Assembly (NCBI RefSeq): GCF_030811095.1
Contig: NZ_JAUSQL010000001.1
Span: forward strand, 2,232,001-2,296,000
Source: Trueperella abortisuis
Lineage (GTDB): Bacteria > Actinomycetota > Actinomycetes > Actinomycetales > Actinomycetaceae
Direction of reading: 5' to 3'
Length of the DNA: 64,000 bases
This document shows, piece by piece, positions 9,175 through 17,890 of this stretch. The position numbers and the translations under genes are program-made. Under the pieces are notes generated by a model. The model did no database searches. It saw only the letters and a program-made list of their open reading frames with translations, and was not told the origin of the DNA. The stretch's first letter is position 1; each line of letters starts with the position of its first letter.

Positions 9175-9234
9175 AAAAAAGCCCCGCCAGAAGGCAGGGC
9201 AGAAGCGAGGCGTCTTGCCGGTTCTCTGACCGCC
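9175..9234 (-). terminator. pyr operon attenuator with PyrR-type binding loop
   Basis: On the minus strand the pyrR leader first carries a stem-loop CGGT-CAGAGA-ACCG (9232-9219), resembling the AGAG-containing PyrR recognition loop. It is followed by the hairpin GCCCTGCC-TTCT-GGCGGGGC (9200-9181) and six T residues (9180-9175). A terminator in a leader, before the start codon of pyrR, is the known pyr attenuation layout. Confidence 0.75.
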
Positions 9235-9249
9235 TTAAAGACCACCCAC

Positions 9250-9278
9250 AGCCTAGTCGGCAGCCCACCCCGTGTCGA
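9250..9278 (-). promoter_or_regulatory. Promoter of the pyr operon
   Basis: On the minus strand TCGACA (9278-9273) is followed after 17 bases by TAGGCT (9255-9250). Transcription from here would pass through the PyrR-type loop and attenuator. Confidence 0.55.
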
Positions 9279-9358
9279 GTCCGCGCCCCGTGACGCAGCC
9301 GACATCTGGAGCGCGCCTGTCGGCGCGGGCCGGACGGCGTTGGCGGCGCGGGCGGAGG

Positions 9359-10030
9359 CTACAGCCTGCGCTCGCGAGCGCCCGCCACGATGTCAGAGAT
9401 GGCGCGCAGGCGGCGTAGCGAGACGGTGCCGTCGGCCTGGAAGCGCGCGAGCTGCCAGGGCGGGGCGAGGGAGAGGTAGGTGTTGACCACCACGTCGGGG
9501 CTCTCCTTCATGTCCGTGCCCAGCCACGCCACGAGCACCGCGATGAGGTTGTAGACCTGCTGGGTGGTGGCCATGGCTGTCCACAGGTCCGAGACGGTTT
9601 CCTCCTTGAGGTGCGACTTGAACTCGTCCACGTAGGAGTCGAAGGTGAGGGTGAGACGGCGGGTGATGTGGCCGACCACCACCGGCTGAGTCGGCGTGAA
9701 CAGCGCGCTGAGGAATCCGCGGTGCTCGCGCAGCTCGGTGAGCATGCGAACGTAGGTTTCCCGCCAACGCAGGAGGTAGTTCTCGTTGGGGCTGGCCACC
9801 GCGTCGATAAGATCGTCGAGGTAGGGCTGCAGGACGTCGACCACCATGTCGGCGATGAACTGCGCGGGGCAGTCCCCGTGCTGGTAGAAGGTGGTGCGCG
9901 AGACCCCGGCCTCGCGGGTCAGCTCGGCGACCGTGATCGCGTCGGCTGGCTTGGCAGGCACAAGCCGACGCGCGGCCTCGCGCAGTTGCCCGCGCACGCG
10001 CACGTAGCGCGGGTCGTTGTTCATCTCCAT
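9359..10030 (-). CDS. TetR family transcriptional regulator
   Basis: The 223-residue protein has an N-terminal TetR helix-turn-helix (about residues 25-60: ITVAELTREAGVSRTTFYQHGDCPAQF) followed by an all-helical ligand-binding and dimer domain without recognisable ligand residues. ATG 10030 is preceded by GGGAGGCGCG; a second ATG two codons later is possible. It stands alone between the pyr operon and a small zinc protein, so its target is not evident. Confidence 0.85.
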   Translation of the reverse strand: MEMNNDPRYVRVRGQLREAARRLVPAKPADAITVAELTREAGVSRTTFYQHGDCPAQFIADMVVDVLQPYLDDLIDAVASPNENYLLRWRETYVRMLTELREHRGFLSALFTPTQPVVVGHITRRLTLTFDSYVDEFKSHLKEETVSDLWTAMATTQQVYNLIAVLVAWLGTDMKESPDVVVNTYLSLAPPWQLARFQADGTVSLRRLRAISDIVAGARERRL

Positions 10031-10157
10031 CGCGCCTCCCTGTGGGGATTATACCGACGTCGCCTCACCCGCCCGGCCGTTCCACGCCGCCCGTGACGCT
10101 GTTGCGACACTCGCGGGCGGCGCGCCCCCGCGTGATCGGGAGGACGGCGCGTACCTA

Positions 10158-10313
10158 TCAGCCGAACAGCTTCGACAGGAGGGAGCCGCCCTCCTTCGCG
10201 TGGCCCTGGCAGCGTTCCGATTCGGGAACGCCGGCGAGTGCCTGTTCAATGTGGTTGCCACAGCCGGCCCAGGTGGGCTTGCCGCACTTGGGGCAGGTAA
10301 CGCGCTGGCACAT
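10158..10313 (-). CDS. Small CxxC zinc-ribbon-like protein (51 residues)
   Basis: The frame encodes MCQRVTCPKCGKPTWAGCGN..., 51 residues, ending SKLFG. It has Cys2, Cys7, Cys10, Cys18 and a later Cys, arranged as CPKCGKPTWAGCG, which suggests one bound zinc. Similar tiny proteins are widespread, uncharacterised families in actinobacteria. ATG 10313 has AAAGGAAGAACC before it. The function is unknown. Confidence 0.75.
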   Translation of the reverse strand: MCQRVTCPKCGKPTWAGCGNHIEQALAGVPESERCQGHAKEGGSLLSKLFG

Positions 10314-10410
10314 GGTTCTTCCTTTCTTCCCGGGCCTTCACCCCGGGATTGCCTAGGCTCTTCCCACTTGAGAGTGTAGTGAGGTGCGGTGGGGGGCGCG
10401 GGCGGCGCGC

Positions 10411-10486
10411 CCCGACACTTCACTTGAACATACCGGCTACCGGTCGCTATATGGGCCTGGTGGGCCTCAGATTCATGATTTGTGTC
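10411..10486. repeat. Dispersed 75-bp hairpin repeat, copy A
   Basis: This is one of three related intergenic copies (with 31395-31469 inverted and 39446-39520). It begins CCGACACTTCACTTGAA, has the core CCGGCTACCGGTCGCTATAT, then GGGCCTGGTGGGCCT, and ends ATTCATGATTTGTGTC. The ends are roughly complementary (CGACAC/GTGTC), so the unit folds into a long imperfect hairpin. It is not part of a gene. Confidence 0.8.
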
Positions 10487-10558
10487 AGCCTTCGTCAGCC
10501 ACCCCCACACGACCGGGGACGTACCGCTTGGCATTACGAAACTTAACTCTCACGTAAC

Positions 10559-10592
10559 GCGAAGGCGCCTTTGACAAGGCGCGTCGCTTTTT
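10559..10592 (+). terminator. Terminator-like hairpin in the dmsA leader
   Basis: The stem GCGA/TCGC and GCGCCTT-TGAC-AAGGCGC (10565-10582) is followed by TTTTT (10588-10592). It lies about 100 bases before dmsA on the same strand. No plus-strand gene ends just before it, so it could be an attenuator in the dmsA leader rather than the end of another gene. Confidence 0.5.
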
Positions 10593-10613
10593 CACCCGCC
10601 TCGGGACCTTCGT

Positions 10614-10690
10614 CTAACGAACACCCGTCGTTTAAGCCAAATACTGGCAGTAACGGCCGGAGATTCCGGCTATCTATGTTCATTAGGGGC
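10614..10690 (+). ncRNA. Candidate three-way-junction leader RNA of dmsA
   Basis: A closing stem pairs CTAACGAACA (10614-10623) with TGTTCATTAG (10677-10686). Inside are two hairpins: GCCA/TGGC (10636-10639/10645-10648) and GCCGGA-GAT-TCCGGC (10656-10670). The 3' strand of the closing stem abuts and overlaps the ribosome site AGGGGCGACG before ATG 10695, so folding could control translation. This is inferred from pairing only; it does not match a class I can name with certainty. Confidence 0.45.
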
Positions 10691-10694
10691 GACG

Positions 10695-13346
10695 ATGACT
10701 CAGACTCTCTCACCCGGCACGGCCGCGCAGCCGCACGGCCCCTCACGCCGCACGTTCCTCAAGTGGTCCGGCGTCGCCGCGGGAGTGGCCGGCCTCGCGG
10801 CCACCACCAGCCTCGGCACTCCCAAGCCCGCCACCGCATCCACCGAAGGCATCGCCGACGCCGACCGCACCGTCTGGTCGGCATGCACCGTCAACTGCGG
10901 CTCGCGCTGCCCGCTGCGCCTGCAGGTCAAAGACGGCACCGTGGTCCGCGTCCTGCCGGACAACACCGGAAGCAACGAGCTCGGCAACCAGCAGGTGCGC
11001 GCGTGCGTGCGCGGGCGCTCTATCCGCCAGCGCATCTACAACCCCGACCGCCTCAAGAGGCCGATGAAGCGCAAGGAGGGCACCAAGCGCGGCGAGGAAC
11101 AGTGGGAGGAAATCTCCTGGGATCAGGCTCTCACCGAGATCGCGGAGAAAATGAAGGACATCAAGGCCCGCTACGGCAACGAGGCCTTCTACATCCAGTA
11201 CGGCACCGGCACTCTCGGCGCCGTCATGTCCTGCTCCTGGCCGCCGAACAACACGCCGATGGCCCGCCTGCTTAACGCGTTTGGCGGCTATCTCGACCAC
11301 TACTCGGACTACTCGACCACCGCAATCACGCAGGCTTACCCGTATTTCTACGGCACGTGGGTCGACTCCAATTCCTTCGACGATGTGGCCAACTCCAAGC
11401 TGCAGGTCATGTTCGGCAACAACCCGATCGAGACCCGCATGTCGGGCGGCGGGCACACGTTCGTCACCCAAAACATCAAGCGCGAGCACGGCGTGCGCAC
11501 GATCGTCATCGACCCGCGCTTCTCGGAGACCTCCGTGGCACTCGGGGACGAGTGGGTGCCCATCCGACCCGGCACCGACGCCGCGCTGATCGCCGGCATG
11601 ATCTACGTGATGGTTGAGGAAAATCTGCATGACCAGGCCTTCCTCGACAAGTATTGCCTCGGCTTCGACGAGGACCACATGCCCGAGGGAACCCCGAAGA
11701 ATGCCTCCTACCGCGCCTACCTTGAGGGCAAGGGCGCCGACGGCGTCGCGAAGACCCCCGAGTGGGCCGCGGATATCTGCGGCGTTCCGGCGCCCGACAT
11801 CCGGCGTCTTGCCCGCGAGATCGCAAACGCCAAGCCGTGCGCCATCACCCAGGGTTGGGGCCCGCAGCGCCACGCAAACGGCGAGAACGCCGCGCGCGCA
11901 ATCTTCCTCCTCGCCTGCGTGACCGGCAACCCCGGCATCCCGGGCGGCGGCACGGGGGCGCGTGAGGGCGCGCGGGGCCTCGCGGTCGGCTCGTCGTTCT
12001 ACTCAGAGTTCGTCAACCCCTCCAACAAGATCATCTCCTGCTTCTCCTGGCTCGACGCGATCGACCACGGCCCGCAGATGAACACGTTCAACGCGGGCGT
12101 GGGCGTCAAGCCAGCGCCGGGGGTGCGCGATCTGAAGATCCCGGTCGATGAGAACATGCAACCGGAGAACACCTCGCTCGAGGTGCCGATCAAGGCGGTC
12201 TTCCAGTACGCGAGCAACTCCCTCGTCAACCAGACGGGAGACAACAACGAATCGGTGCGCATCCTCGAGGACGACTCGAAGTGCGAGCTGATCGTCACCA
12301 CTGACATCATGTACACCGTCTCGGCCCGCTACTCGGACTACGTGCTTCCCGGCACGTCGACCTCGGAGGAGTTCGACTACCACGCCGGCGCCAACGGCGG
12401 ACCCATGGCCTACGGAATCGTCTCCCAGCAGGCGATCGAGCCGATGTACGAGACGAAGTCGATCTTCGACATCTGCACCGCGCTCGCCGCCAAGCTTGGC
12501 CTCGAGCAGGAGTTCACGGGCGGCAAGAGCCGCGAGGAGTGGTTGCGCCAGGCCATCGACGAATCCCGCCAGGCCGATCCGAATCTGCCCACGTGGGACG
12601 AGTGGAAGGAGATGGGAATCTATCGGCGCAACGACGGCCCCGTCGTCACCATGGCGGACTTCCGCGAGGATCCGCAGGCCAACCCGGTGCCGACGCCGTC
12701 GGGCAAGATCGAGATCTACTCGCAGCGATTGGCCAATCTCGCCAAGGCGTGGGAGTTCGGCGTCTTCCGCCCAGCCCTGACCGGCGACGTCATCACCCCG
12801 CTTCCCGAGTTCGTCGCCACCTGGGAGGATGCGCTCGAGGCGCGCGAGAACGCCGACTACCCGTTGCAGGTGATCGGTCACCACTTCAAGGGCCGCACGC
12901 ATTCCAGTTACGGCAACCTCAACCTCCTCAAGGAGGCACACACCCAGACCGCGTGGCTCAACCCCGCCGACGCCGAGGCGCGCGGGATCGCCAACGACGA
13001 CGCCGTCTACGTCTTTAACGACCGCGGCACGGTTCAGCTCCGTGCTCGCGTGACGCCGAGGATTATCCCCGGCACGGTGTCGATCCCGCAGGGCGCGTGG
13101 TACAAGCCGTTGCCCTCGGCTGACTTCTCGCTGCCCAAGGGTGCGAACGGGGAGCGGCCGGTCGACGTCGGCGGGTCGGTCAACACCCTCACCTCCCTTC
13201 ACCCCACCCCGATCGCGAAGGGGCTGCCCAGCCACACCGTGCTGGCGCAGGTCGCCAAGGCGGAGAAGGGCGCGTTGGAGAAGATCGAGGCGGCCTACTA
13301 CAAGCCCTATAGCGCGGATGCCGCGGGCGTTAGCAAGGAGGACTAG
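10695..13346 (+). CDS. dmsA: DMSO reductase-type molybdopterin oxidoreductase, catalytic subunit
   Basis: This is a catalytic subunit of a membrane-anchored reductase for S- or N-oxides in anaerobic respiration. The 883-residue protein starts with a twin-arginine signal (SRRTFLK at 17-23). It has an N-terminal [4Fe-4S] motif, Cys64-x3-Cys68-x3-Cys72-x31-Cys104. The region DYSTTAITQAYPYFYGTW, then FGNNPIETRMSGGG, matches DmsA, where a serine ligates molybdenum. A C-terminal MGD-binding domain follows (GHHFKGRTHSSYGN). It is co-transcribed with dmsB and dmsC. The true acceptor is not decided by sequence. Confidence 0.92.
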   Translation: MTQTLSPGTAAQPHGPSRRTFLKWSGVAAGVAGLAATTSLGTPKPATASTEGIADADRTVWSACTVNCGSRCPLRLQVKDGTVVRVLPDNTGSNELGNQQVRACVRGRSIRQRIYNPDRLKRPMKRKEGTKRGEEQWEEISWDQALTEIAEKMKDIKARYGNEAFYIQYGTGTLGAVMSCSWPPNNTPMARLLNAFGGYLDHYSDYSTTAITQAYPYFYGTWVDSNSFDDVANSKLQVMFGNNPIETRMSGGGHTFVTQNIKREHGVRTIVIDPRFSETSVALGDEWVPIRPGTDAALIAGMIYVMVEENLHDQAFLDKYCLGFDEDHMPEGTPKNASYRAYLEGKGADGVAKTPEWAADICGVPAPDIRRLAREIANAKPCAITQGWGPQRHANGENAARAIFLLACVTGNPGIPGGGTGAREGARGLAVGSSFYSEFVNPSNKIISCFSWLDAIDHGPQMNTFNAGVGVKPAPGVRDLKIPVDENMQPENTSLEVPIKAVFQYASNSLVNQTGDNNESVRILEDDSKCELIVTTDIMYTVSARYSDYVLPGTSTSEEFDYHAGANGGPMAYGIVSQQAIEPMYETKSIFDICTALAAKLGLEQEFTGGKSREEWLRQAIDESRQADPNLPTWDEWKEMGIYRRNDGPVVTMADFREDPQANPVPTPSGKIEIYSQRLANLAKAWEFGVFRPALTGDVITPLPEFVATWEDALEARENADYPLQVIGHHFKGRTHSSYGNLNLLKEAHTQTAWLNPADAEARGIANDDAVYVFNDRGTVQLRARVTPRIIPGTVSIPQGAWYKPLPSADFSLPKGANGERPVDVGGSVNTLTSLHPTPIAKGLPSHTVLAQVAKAEKGALEKIEAAYYKPYSADAAGVSKED

Positions 13347-13348
13347 TC

Positions 13349-13987
13349 ATGAGCGAAAACCTCACCCAGGCGGGAGCCAACTACGGATTCTTCTTTGATC
13401 AGGAGCTGTGCACGGGCTGTAAGGCCTGCCAGATCGCCTGCAAGGACAAGCACGATCTGCCGATCGGCGTGAACTGGCGCCGGGTGGTGGAGTACGCGGG
13501 TGGAACGTGGACGGCGCAGGGCAACACCCTGACGCAGAACGTGTTCACCTACTACACCTCGATCGCGTGCAACCATTGCGAGGACGCGATCTGCATGCAG
13601 GTGTGCCCCACCACCGCGATGAGCAGGCGCGAGGACGGCACCGTCTACGTCGATTCTTCTAAGTGCGTGGGTTGCCGCTACTGCGAGTGGGCCTGCGCGT
13701 ACGGCGCTCCCCAGTTCAACGCGGAAGAGGGGCACATGTCCAAGTGCGACCTGTGCTACGACTACCGCACCACCGGGCAGGATCCGGCGTGCGTGGCGGC
13801 TTGCCCGTCGCGTGCGCTCGGGTGGGGACCCGTCGACGAGCTGCGCGCACAGTTCGGCACGAACGACGCCGTCGCCCCGCTCCCCGATCCTTCCATCACC
13901 AAGCCGCGCCTGGTCATCCACCCGCATAAGGATGCCCAGCCGTGGAACTCCGCCAACGGCGAGATCCTCAATCCCAAGGAGATCTGA
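13349..13987 (+). CDS. dmsB: DMSO reductase-type iron-sulfur subunit
   Basis: This electron-transfer subunit carries four [4Fe-4S] clusters between the membrane anchor and the catalytic subunit. The 212-residue protein shows the ferredoxin cysteine groups CTGCKACQIACKDKH, CNHCEDAICMQVCP, CVGCRYCEWACAYGAPQ and CDLCYDY...CVAACP. It lacks a signal peptide, consistent with piggy-back export with DmsA. It begins two bases after the dmsA stop and overlaps dmsC by an ATGA. Confidence 0.95.
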   Translation: MSENLTQAGANYGFFFDQELCTGCKACQIACKDKHDLPIGVNWRRVVEYAGGTWTAQGNTLTQNVFTYYTSIACNHCEDAICMQVCPTTAMSRREDGTVYVDSSKCVGCRYCEWACAYGAPQFNAEEGHMSKCDLCYDYRTTGQDPACVAACPSRALGWGPVDELRAQFGTNDAVAPLPDPSITKPRLVIHPHKDAQPWNSANGEILNPKEI

Positions 13988-15018
13988 TGAACCTCCACGA
14001 ACTACCCATGATTATCTTCACCGTGGTGGCCCAGCTGTGCGTGGGGATGTTCCTCATGCTCGGTGTGATCCAACTGTGGCTGGCTACCCGCGCCGATAAC
14101 CGTACGGCTGACCGGCTCACCACCCCGATCCTTTACGTCATCGGCCCGGTGCTGGTTTTCGGCCTCGTCGCCTCCATGTTCCACATGAATGACGTCACCC
14201 ACACCCTCAACGTCTTTCGCCATGTCGGATCGTCGTGGCTGAGCCGGGAGATCGTGTTCGGCGTCGGCTTTGCGGGGCTGGGCTTCGTGTTCGCCGCGAT
14301 GCAGTGGTTCAAGATCGCCGCGTTCCGCGTGCGTCAGGCGGTGGCGGCGCTGGCCGCGCTGTTCGGTATCGCGCTCATTGTGTCCATGTCGATGATCTAC
14401 GCGAGCCTGCCGACCGTGCCCGCGTGGAACACGTGGGTGGTCCCGTTCCAGTTTTTCATGACGGCGATCGTGCTGGGGAGCGCCGGGGTGACGATGTCGC
14501 TTGTGCTCATGACGCTCGTGCGCCAGCGGCCCGCCAAGGTCGCCCCCGTTAAGGTGCCGGTGCGCAATTCCGCCGACCCCAACGCCGGCAAGACCTGGAA
14601 GGATGCCCTCGGTTTGACCGCCAACAAGCGCGAGATCAACGCCCCGGCCACCGCCGACGAGTGGCGTTGGACCGTGTCGATCATTCGGCTGTGCGCCGCG
14701 CTGGCGGCGCTGGCCGCCGTCGGCGTTCTCATTTCCTACATCGCTCACCTGCAAAACCTTGCGATGAACCTCGAGCCGGCCGCGGCTGTCTCCGCCGCCG
14801 TGTTCACGGGCGCGTTCTTCTGGGTCAGGCTCATCCTGGTGGGGGTGGGCGCCGTCGCGGTCGGTTTCGTCGCTTACAAGATGGCCGACGACGACGCTCT
14901 GGCCCGTCCCGTCCCGCTCGCGGCTTGGGTGACTGCCGGGTTCGTGGTGCTGCTGGTCGCGGAGCTCATGGGGCGTTCGCTCCACTATGATTCCCAGCAG
15001 CTGATCGGAATTGGCTGA
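13987..15018 (+). CDS. dmsC: DMSO reductase-type membrane anchor subunit
   Basis: DmsC anchors the enzyme and oxidises menaquinol. From ATG 13987 the protein has 343 residues and begins MNLHELPMIIFTVVAQLCVGMFLML. It contains about eight hydrophobic segments separated by short polar loops, plus a longer soluble loop near residues 180-215 (QRPAKVAPVKV...GKTWKDALG). Its start overlaps the dmsB stop. An open frame extends upstream, but the ATGA overlap and homology favour this start. Confidence 0.92.
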   Translation: MNLHELPMIIFTVVAQLCVGMFLMLGVIQLWLATRADNRTADRLTTPILYVIGPVLVFGLVASMFHMNDVTHTLNVFRHVGSSWLSREIVFGVGFAGLGFVFAAMQWFKIAAFRVRQAVAALAALFGIALIVSMSMIYASLPTVPAWNTWVVPFQFFMTAIVLGSAGVTMSLVLMTLVRQRPAKVAPVKVPVRNSADPNAGKTWKDALGLTANKREINAPATADEWRWTVSIIRLCAALAALAAVGVLISYIAHLQNLAMNLEPAAAVSAAVFTGAFFWVRLILVGVGAVAVGFVAYKMADDDALARPVPLAAWVTAGFVVLLVAELMGRSLHYDSQQLIGIG

Positions 15019-15030
15019 GGCTGAACGAAT

Positions 15031-15058
15031 GGTGCCCCCGGCGAAAGCCGGGGGCACC
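15031..15058 (+). terminator. Hairpin after dmsC
   Basis: A perfect 12-bp stem, GGTGCCCCCGGC/GCCGGGGGCACC with a GAAA tetraloop, lies 13 bases after the dmsC stop. There is no U-tract, so termination may be incomplete. Confidence 0.7.
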
Positions 15059-15100
15059 GCGCGCTCGAAAAGTGTCGGAGGGCGCCCGTAGGATGGAAGC

Positions 15101-17230
15101 ATGAAGAAGCCACAGGCTACGGCCACAGATTTTTCGGATCCTTACCTGCACTTGGAGGACATCGACGCCTCGCTGGAGTGGGTGGGTGACCAGTCCGAGC
15201 GCACACTTGCCGCGTTCGGCGGCGGGATGTTTAGCGAATACCGCGATGAGGTCGCGGCCATCCTGTCGGCCACGGATAAGCTGGACACCGGCACCAAGCG
15301 CGGGGAGTGGATTTACAACTTCTATACGGATGGCGACCACCCGCGTGGCCTGTGGCGCCGCGCGCGGTTCGCGCAGTACGTGGCCAGGGCGCAGGCTGAC
15401 GTCGAGTGGGAGGTGCTACTTGACGTCGGTAAGCTCGGCGAGCAGGAGGGCGAATCGTGGGTGTTCCGCGGCGCCTCCCTCCTCTACCCCAGCTACGACC
15501 TGGCGCTTGTCACGCTGTCGAAGGGCGGGTCGGACGCGAATGTCGTGCGGGAGTTCGACGTGGAAGGGCGGCGCTTCGTCGCGGACGGGTTCGTCAAGTC
15601 GGAGTCGAAGGGCTCGATGAGCTGGGTGGACCGCGATACGGTGGTGATCGGCGCGGACTTCGGGCCGGGCACGCTCACCGACTCGGGTTACCCTGCCAGC
15701 GCCCGGCTGTGGCGGCGCGGGGAGGATCTTGCCAGCGCTCCCGTTATCATCGCGGGCGATCGGGCGGACGTGCTCTCTGGCGCGTACTTCGACCACACTC
15801 CGGGCCACGAGCGCCTGGTGGCCTACCGGGCCACAGATTTTCGCACGACGATCAACTACGTCGTTGACCGCGACGCCGTCGTAGCAGGTCGCGGCGGTAG
15901 CACGGCTGGTGCGGAGGACGGCGGGGAGTTGCCGGCGGCGCTGAGGGAGGTCCGCCTCCCGCGCTCGGCGGAGGTTGGGCTGGTGCGGGACTGGGCGATC
16001 CTGACCCTGCGTCATGATTGGGCGCTCGGCGAGCGTGTAATCCCGGCGGGTGCGCTGGTGGCGGTACCGGCCGCGGCGGCGATCGCGGGCCCAGATGCGG
16101 CCGATGTTCAGGTGCTCTACTCCCCCACGGGCTCCACCTCCTTCCTTGCGGTGACCGCCACGGCCTCCGGGCTCGTGATGACAGTGTTGGATAACGTCAA
16201 GACCCGCATTTTCTTTTGCGCCGATCCAGCAGGCGGGCAGCGTTGGGAGATCGCCGAGGTCACCCCGGAGGCTGCCGAGTTCGCCACGGTGGATATCGCG
16301 GCGGTGGATGCGTTGGAGTCCGACGACGTGTGGATGACGATCTCGGATTTCCTTACCCCCACCACGCTATATATGGGACACGTCGGGCCGGGCGAGCTGG
16401 CGGCGCGCAAGCTGCGCTCGGCGCCCGCGCGCTTCGACGCCGCGGGGCTTCAGATCCGCCAGCTGTGGGCCGAGTCGAAGGACGGCACTGCGATCCCCTA
16501 CTTCGTGATCGGGGCGGAGGGCGCGCTGTCGGGCGATCAGCCCACCCGCACGTTGCTTGACGGCTATGGCGGGTTCGAGGTCGCGCGCCTGCCCGCCTAC
16601 CTCGGCGCCTATGGCAAGTTGTGGTTGGAGCGGGGCGGCGTTTACGTCGTCGCCAATATCCGCGGCGGGGGCGAATTCGGGCCGGCGTGGCACCAGGCGG
16701 CCCTCAAGGAACATCGTAACAAGGCCTACGAGGACTTCGCCGCGGTGGCGGCGGACCTGGTGACACGCGGGATCACCACCGTTGCGCAGCTTGCGGCGAT
16801 CGGCGGCTCGAACGGCGGGCTGCTCATGGGCAACATGTACACCACGTATCCGCAGCTCTTCGGGGCCATCGTGTGCCGCGTGCCGCTGCTGGACATGAAG
16901 CGCTATTCGCACCTGCTCGCGGGGGCGTCGTGGGTGGGCGAGTACGGCGATCCGGACACGGCGGACTGGTCCTACATGGAGCGCTACTCGGCCTACCACA
17001 ACGTCGGCAACGGCCCCCACCCGCCGATCCTGCTCACCACCTCCACGCGCGACGACCGCGTCCACCCCGGCCACGCCCGCAAGTTCCACGCGTTGCTGAC
17101 GGACATGGGCCTCGAATCGTGGCTGTACGAAAACACCGAGGGCGGCCACGCCGGCGCGGCTGACATCGAGCAGGTCGCGCTCATGACGGCCCTGATCTTC
17201 TCTTTCCTCGACCACAAGCTGGCCAAGTAG
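15101..17230 (+). CDS. Prolyl oligopeptidase family serine peptidase (S9A)
   Basis: This is a cytoplasmic serine peptidase that cleaves short peptides after proline or a related residue. The 709-residue protein has an N-terminal beta-propeller region and a C-terminal alpha/beta hydrolase domain with the nucleophile in GGSNGG (Ser570), the acid in STRDDRVHPG (Asp651 or Asp652) and the histidine in EGGHAGAA (His683). Length fits the S9A group. No export signal is seen. It separates dmsC from the torD-like gene; a role in anaerobic respiration is not evident. Confidence 0.92.
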   Translation: MKKPQATATDFSDPYLHLEDIDASLEWVGDQSERTLAAFGGGMFSEYRDEVAAILSATDKLDTGTKRGEWIYNFYTDGDHPRGLWRRARFAQYVARAQADVEWEVLLDVGKLGEQEGESWVFRGASLLYPSYDLALVTLSKGGSDANVVREFDVEGRRFVADGFVKSESKGSMSWVDRDTVVIGADFGPGTLTDSGYPASARLWRRGEDLASAPVIIAGDRADVLSGAYFDHTPGHERLVAYRATDFRTTINYVVDRDAVVAGRGGSTAGAEDGGELPAALREVRLPRSAEVGLVRDWAILTLRHDWALGERVIPAGALVAVPAAAAIAGPDAADVQVLYSPTGSTSFLAVTATASGLVMTVLDNVKTRIFFCADPAGGQRWEIAEVTPEAAEFATVDIAAVDALESDDVWMTISDFLTPTTLYMGHVGPGELAARKLRSAPARFDAAGLQIRQLWAESKDGTAIPYFVIGAEGALSGDQPTRTLLDGYGGFEVARLPAYLGAYGKLWLERGGVYVVANIRGGGEFGPAWHQAALKEHRNKAYEDFAAVAADLVTRGITTVAQLAAIGGSNGGLLMGNMYTTYPQLFGAIVCRVPLLDMKRYSHLLAGASWVGEYGDPDTADWSYMERYSAYHNVGNGPHPPILLTTSTRDDRVHPGHARKFHALLTDMGLESWLYENTEGGHAGAADIEQVALMTALIFSFLDHKLAK

Positions 17231-17242
17231 AGCGGAGGAGCC

Positions 17243-17890
17243 ATGCTTAACGAAGATCGTATCGACGCCCTCGCGGCCGCTTTCCTCACCCTCGGGCGCC
17301 TGCACCTCGACGCCCCGGATGAGGACACGCTCGCCCAGTTGCGCCAGTTGTACACCCAGTGGCCGCTTGCCAGTTCGGACTCGGCCCACACCTCGGCCGG
17401 CCTGCGCGAGTGGGCCGACTCTTTCGGCGCGGGCGAGAGCACCGATCTGCTTCGCGCGGATATCAACGCCCTCTATGGCCGTACCGCCACCGCGCTCGTC
17501 CCGCCCTTCGAGTCGGTTCACCGCGGCAAGGACGGGCTGGTCTTCGACGAGGAGACCCTGCAGGTGCGTGCCGCCTACCGCCAGCTCGACTTGCAGGCCC
17601 CCTACCTCCACAAGGAGCCAGATGACCACGTGGGGCTCGAGTTCGACTTCGTCGCGCAGGGGCTCGCTCGCACGCTCAGTGCGCTCGACGTCGGCGCGTT
17701 GACGGACGCCCGCCGCTACCTCTACGTCGTCGAAAGGTTCTATCGCGAGCATCTGGCGCTGTGGGCGCCGCAGATGCTGTCCGCCGCACGCGAGCACGCC
17801 GCCACGGCCTTCTACCGCGGGGTGGCCGCGCTCTCGCTCGGGGCGCTGGATGAGCTCGGCGCGCTGTTTGAGCAGGAGAAGCAACTGTGA
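17243..17890 (+). CDS. TorD/DmsD family chaperone for molybdoenzyme maturation
   Basis: This family binds the twin-arginine signal of molybdoenzyme precursors and holds them until cofactor is inserted. The 215-residue all-helical protein has the family signature LVPPFESVHRGKDGLVF and EPDDHVGLEFDFVAQ. GCGGAGGAGCC precedes the ATG. It lies 12 bases after the peptidase gene and overlaps the next gene by a GTGA. The obvious client is the DmsA-like protein. Confidence 0.92.
   Translation: MLNEDRIDALAAAFLTLGRLHLDAPDEDTLAQLRQLYTQWPLASSDSAHTSAGLREWADSFGAGESTDLLRADINALYGRTATALVPPFESVHRGKDGLVFDEETLQVRAAYRQLDLQAPYLHKEPDDHVGLEFDFVAQGLARTLSALDVGALTDARRYLYVVERFYREHLALWAPQMLSAAREHAATAFYRGVAALSLGALDELGALFEQEKQL

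Noticed and set aside
10743..11873. Long antisense frames inside dmsA
   Set aside because: They mirror the coding gene and show no domain, start signal or neighbour to support them.
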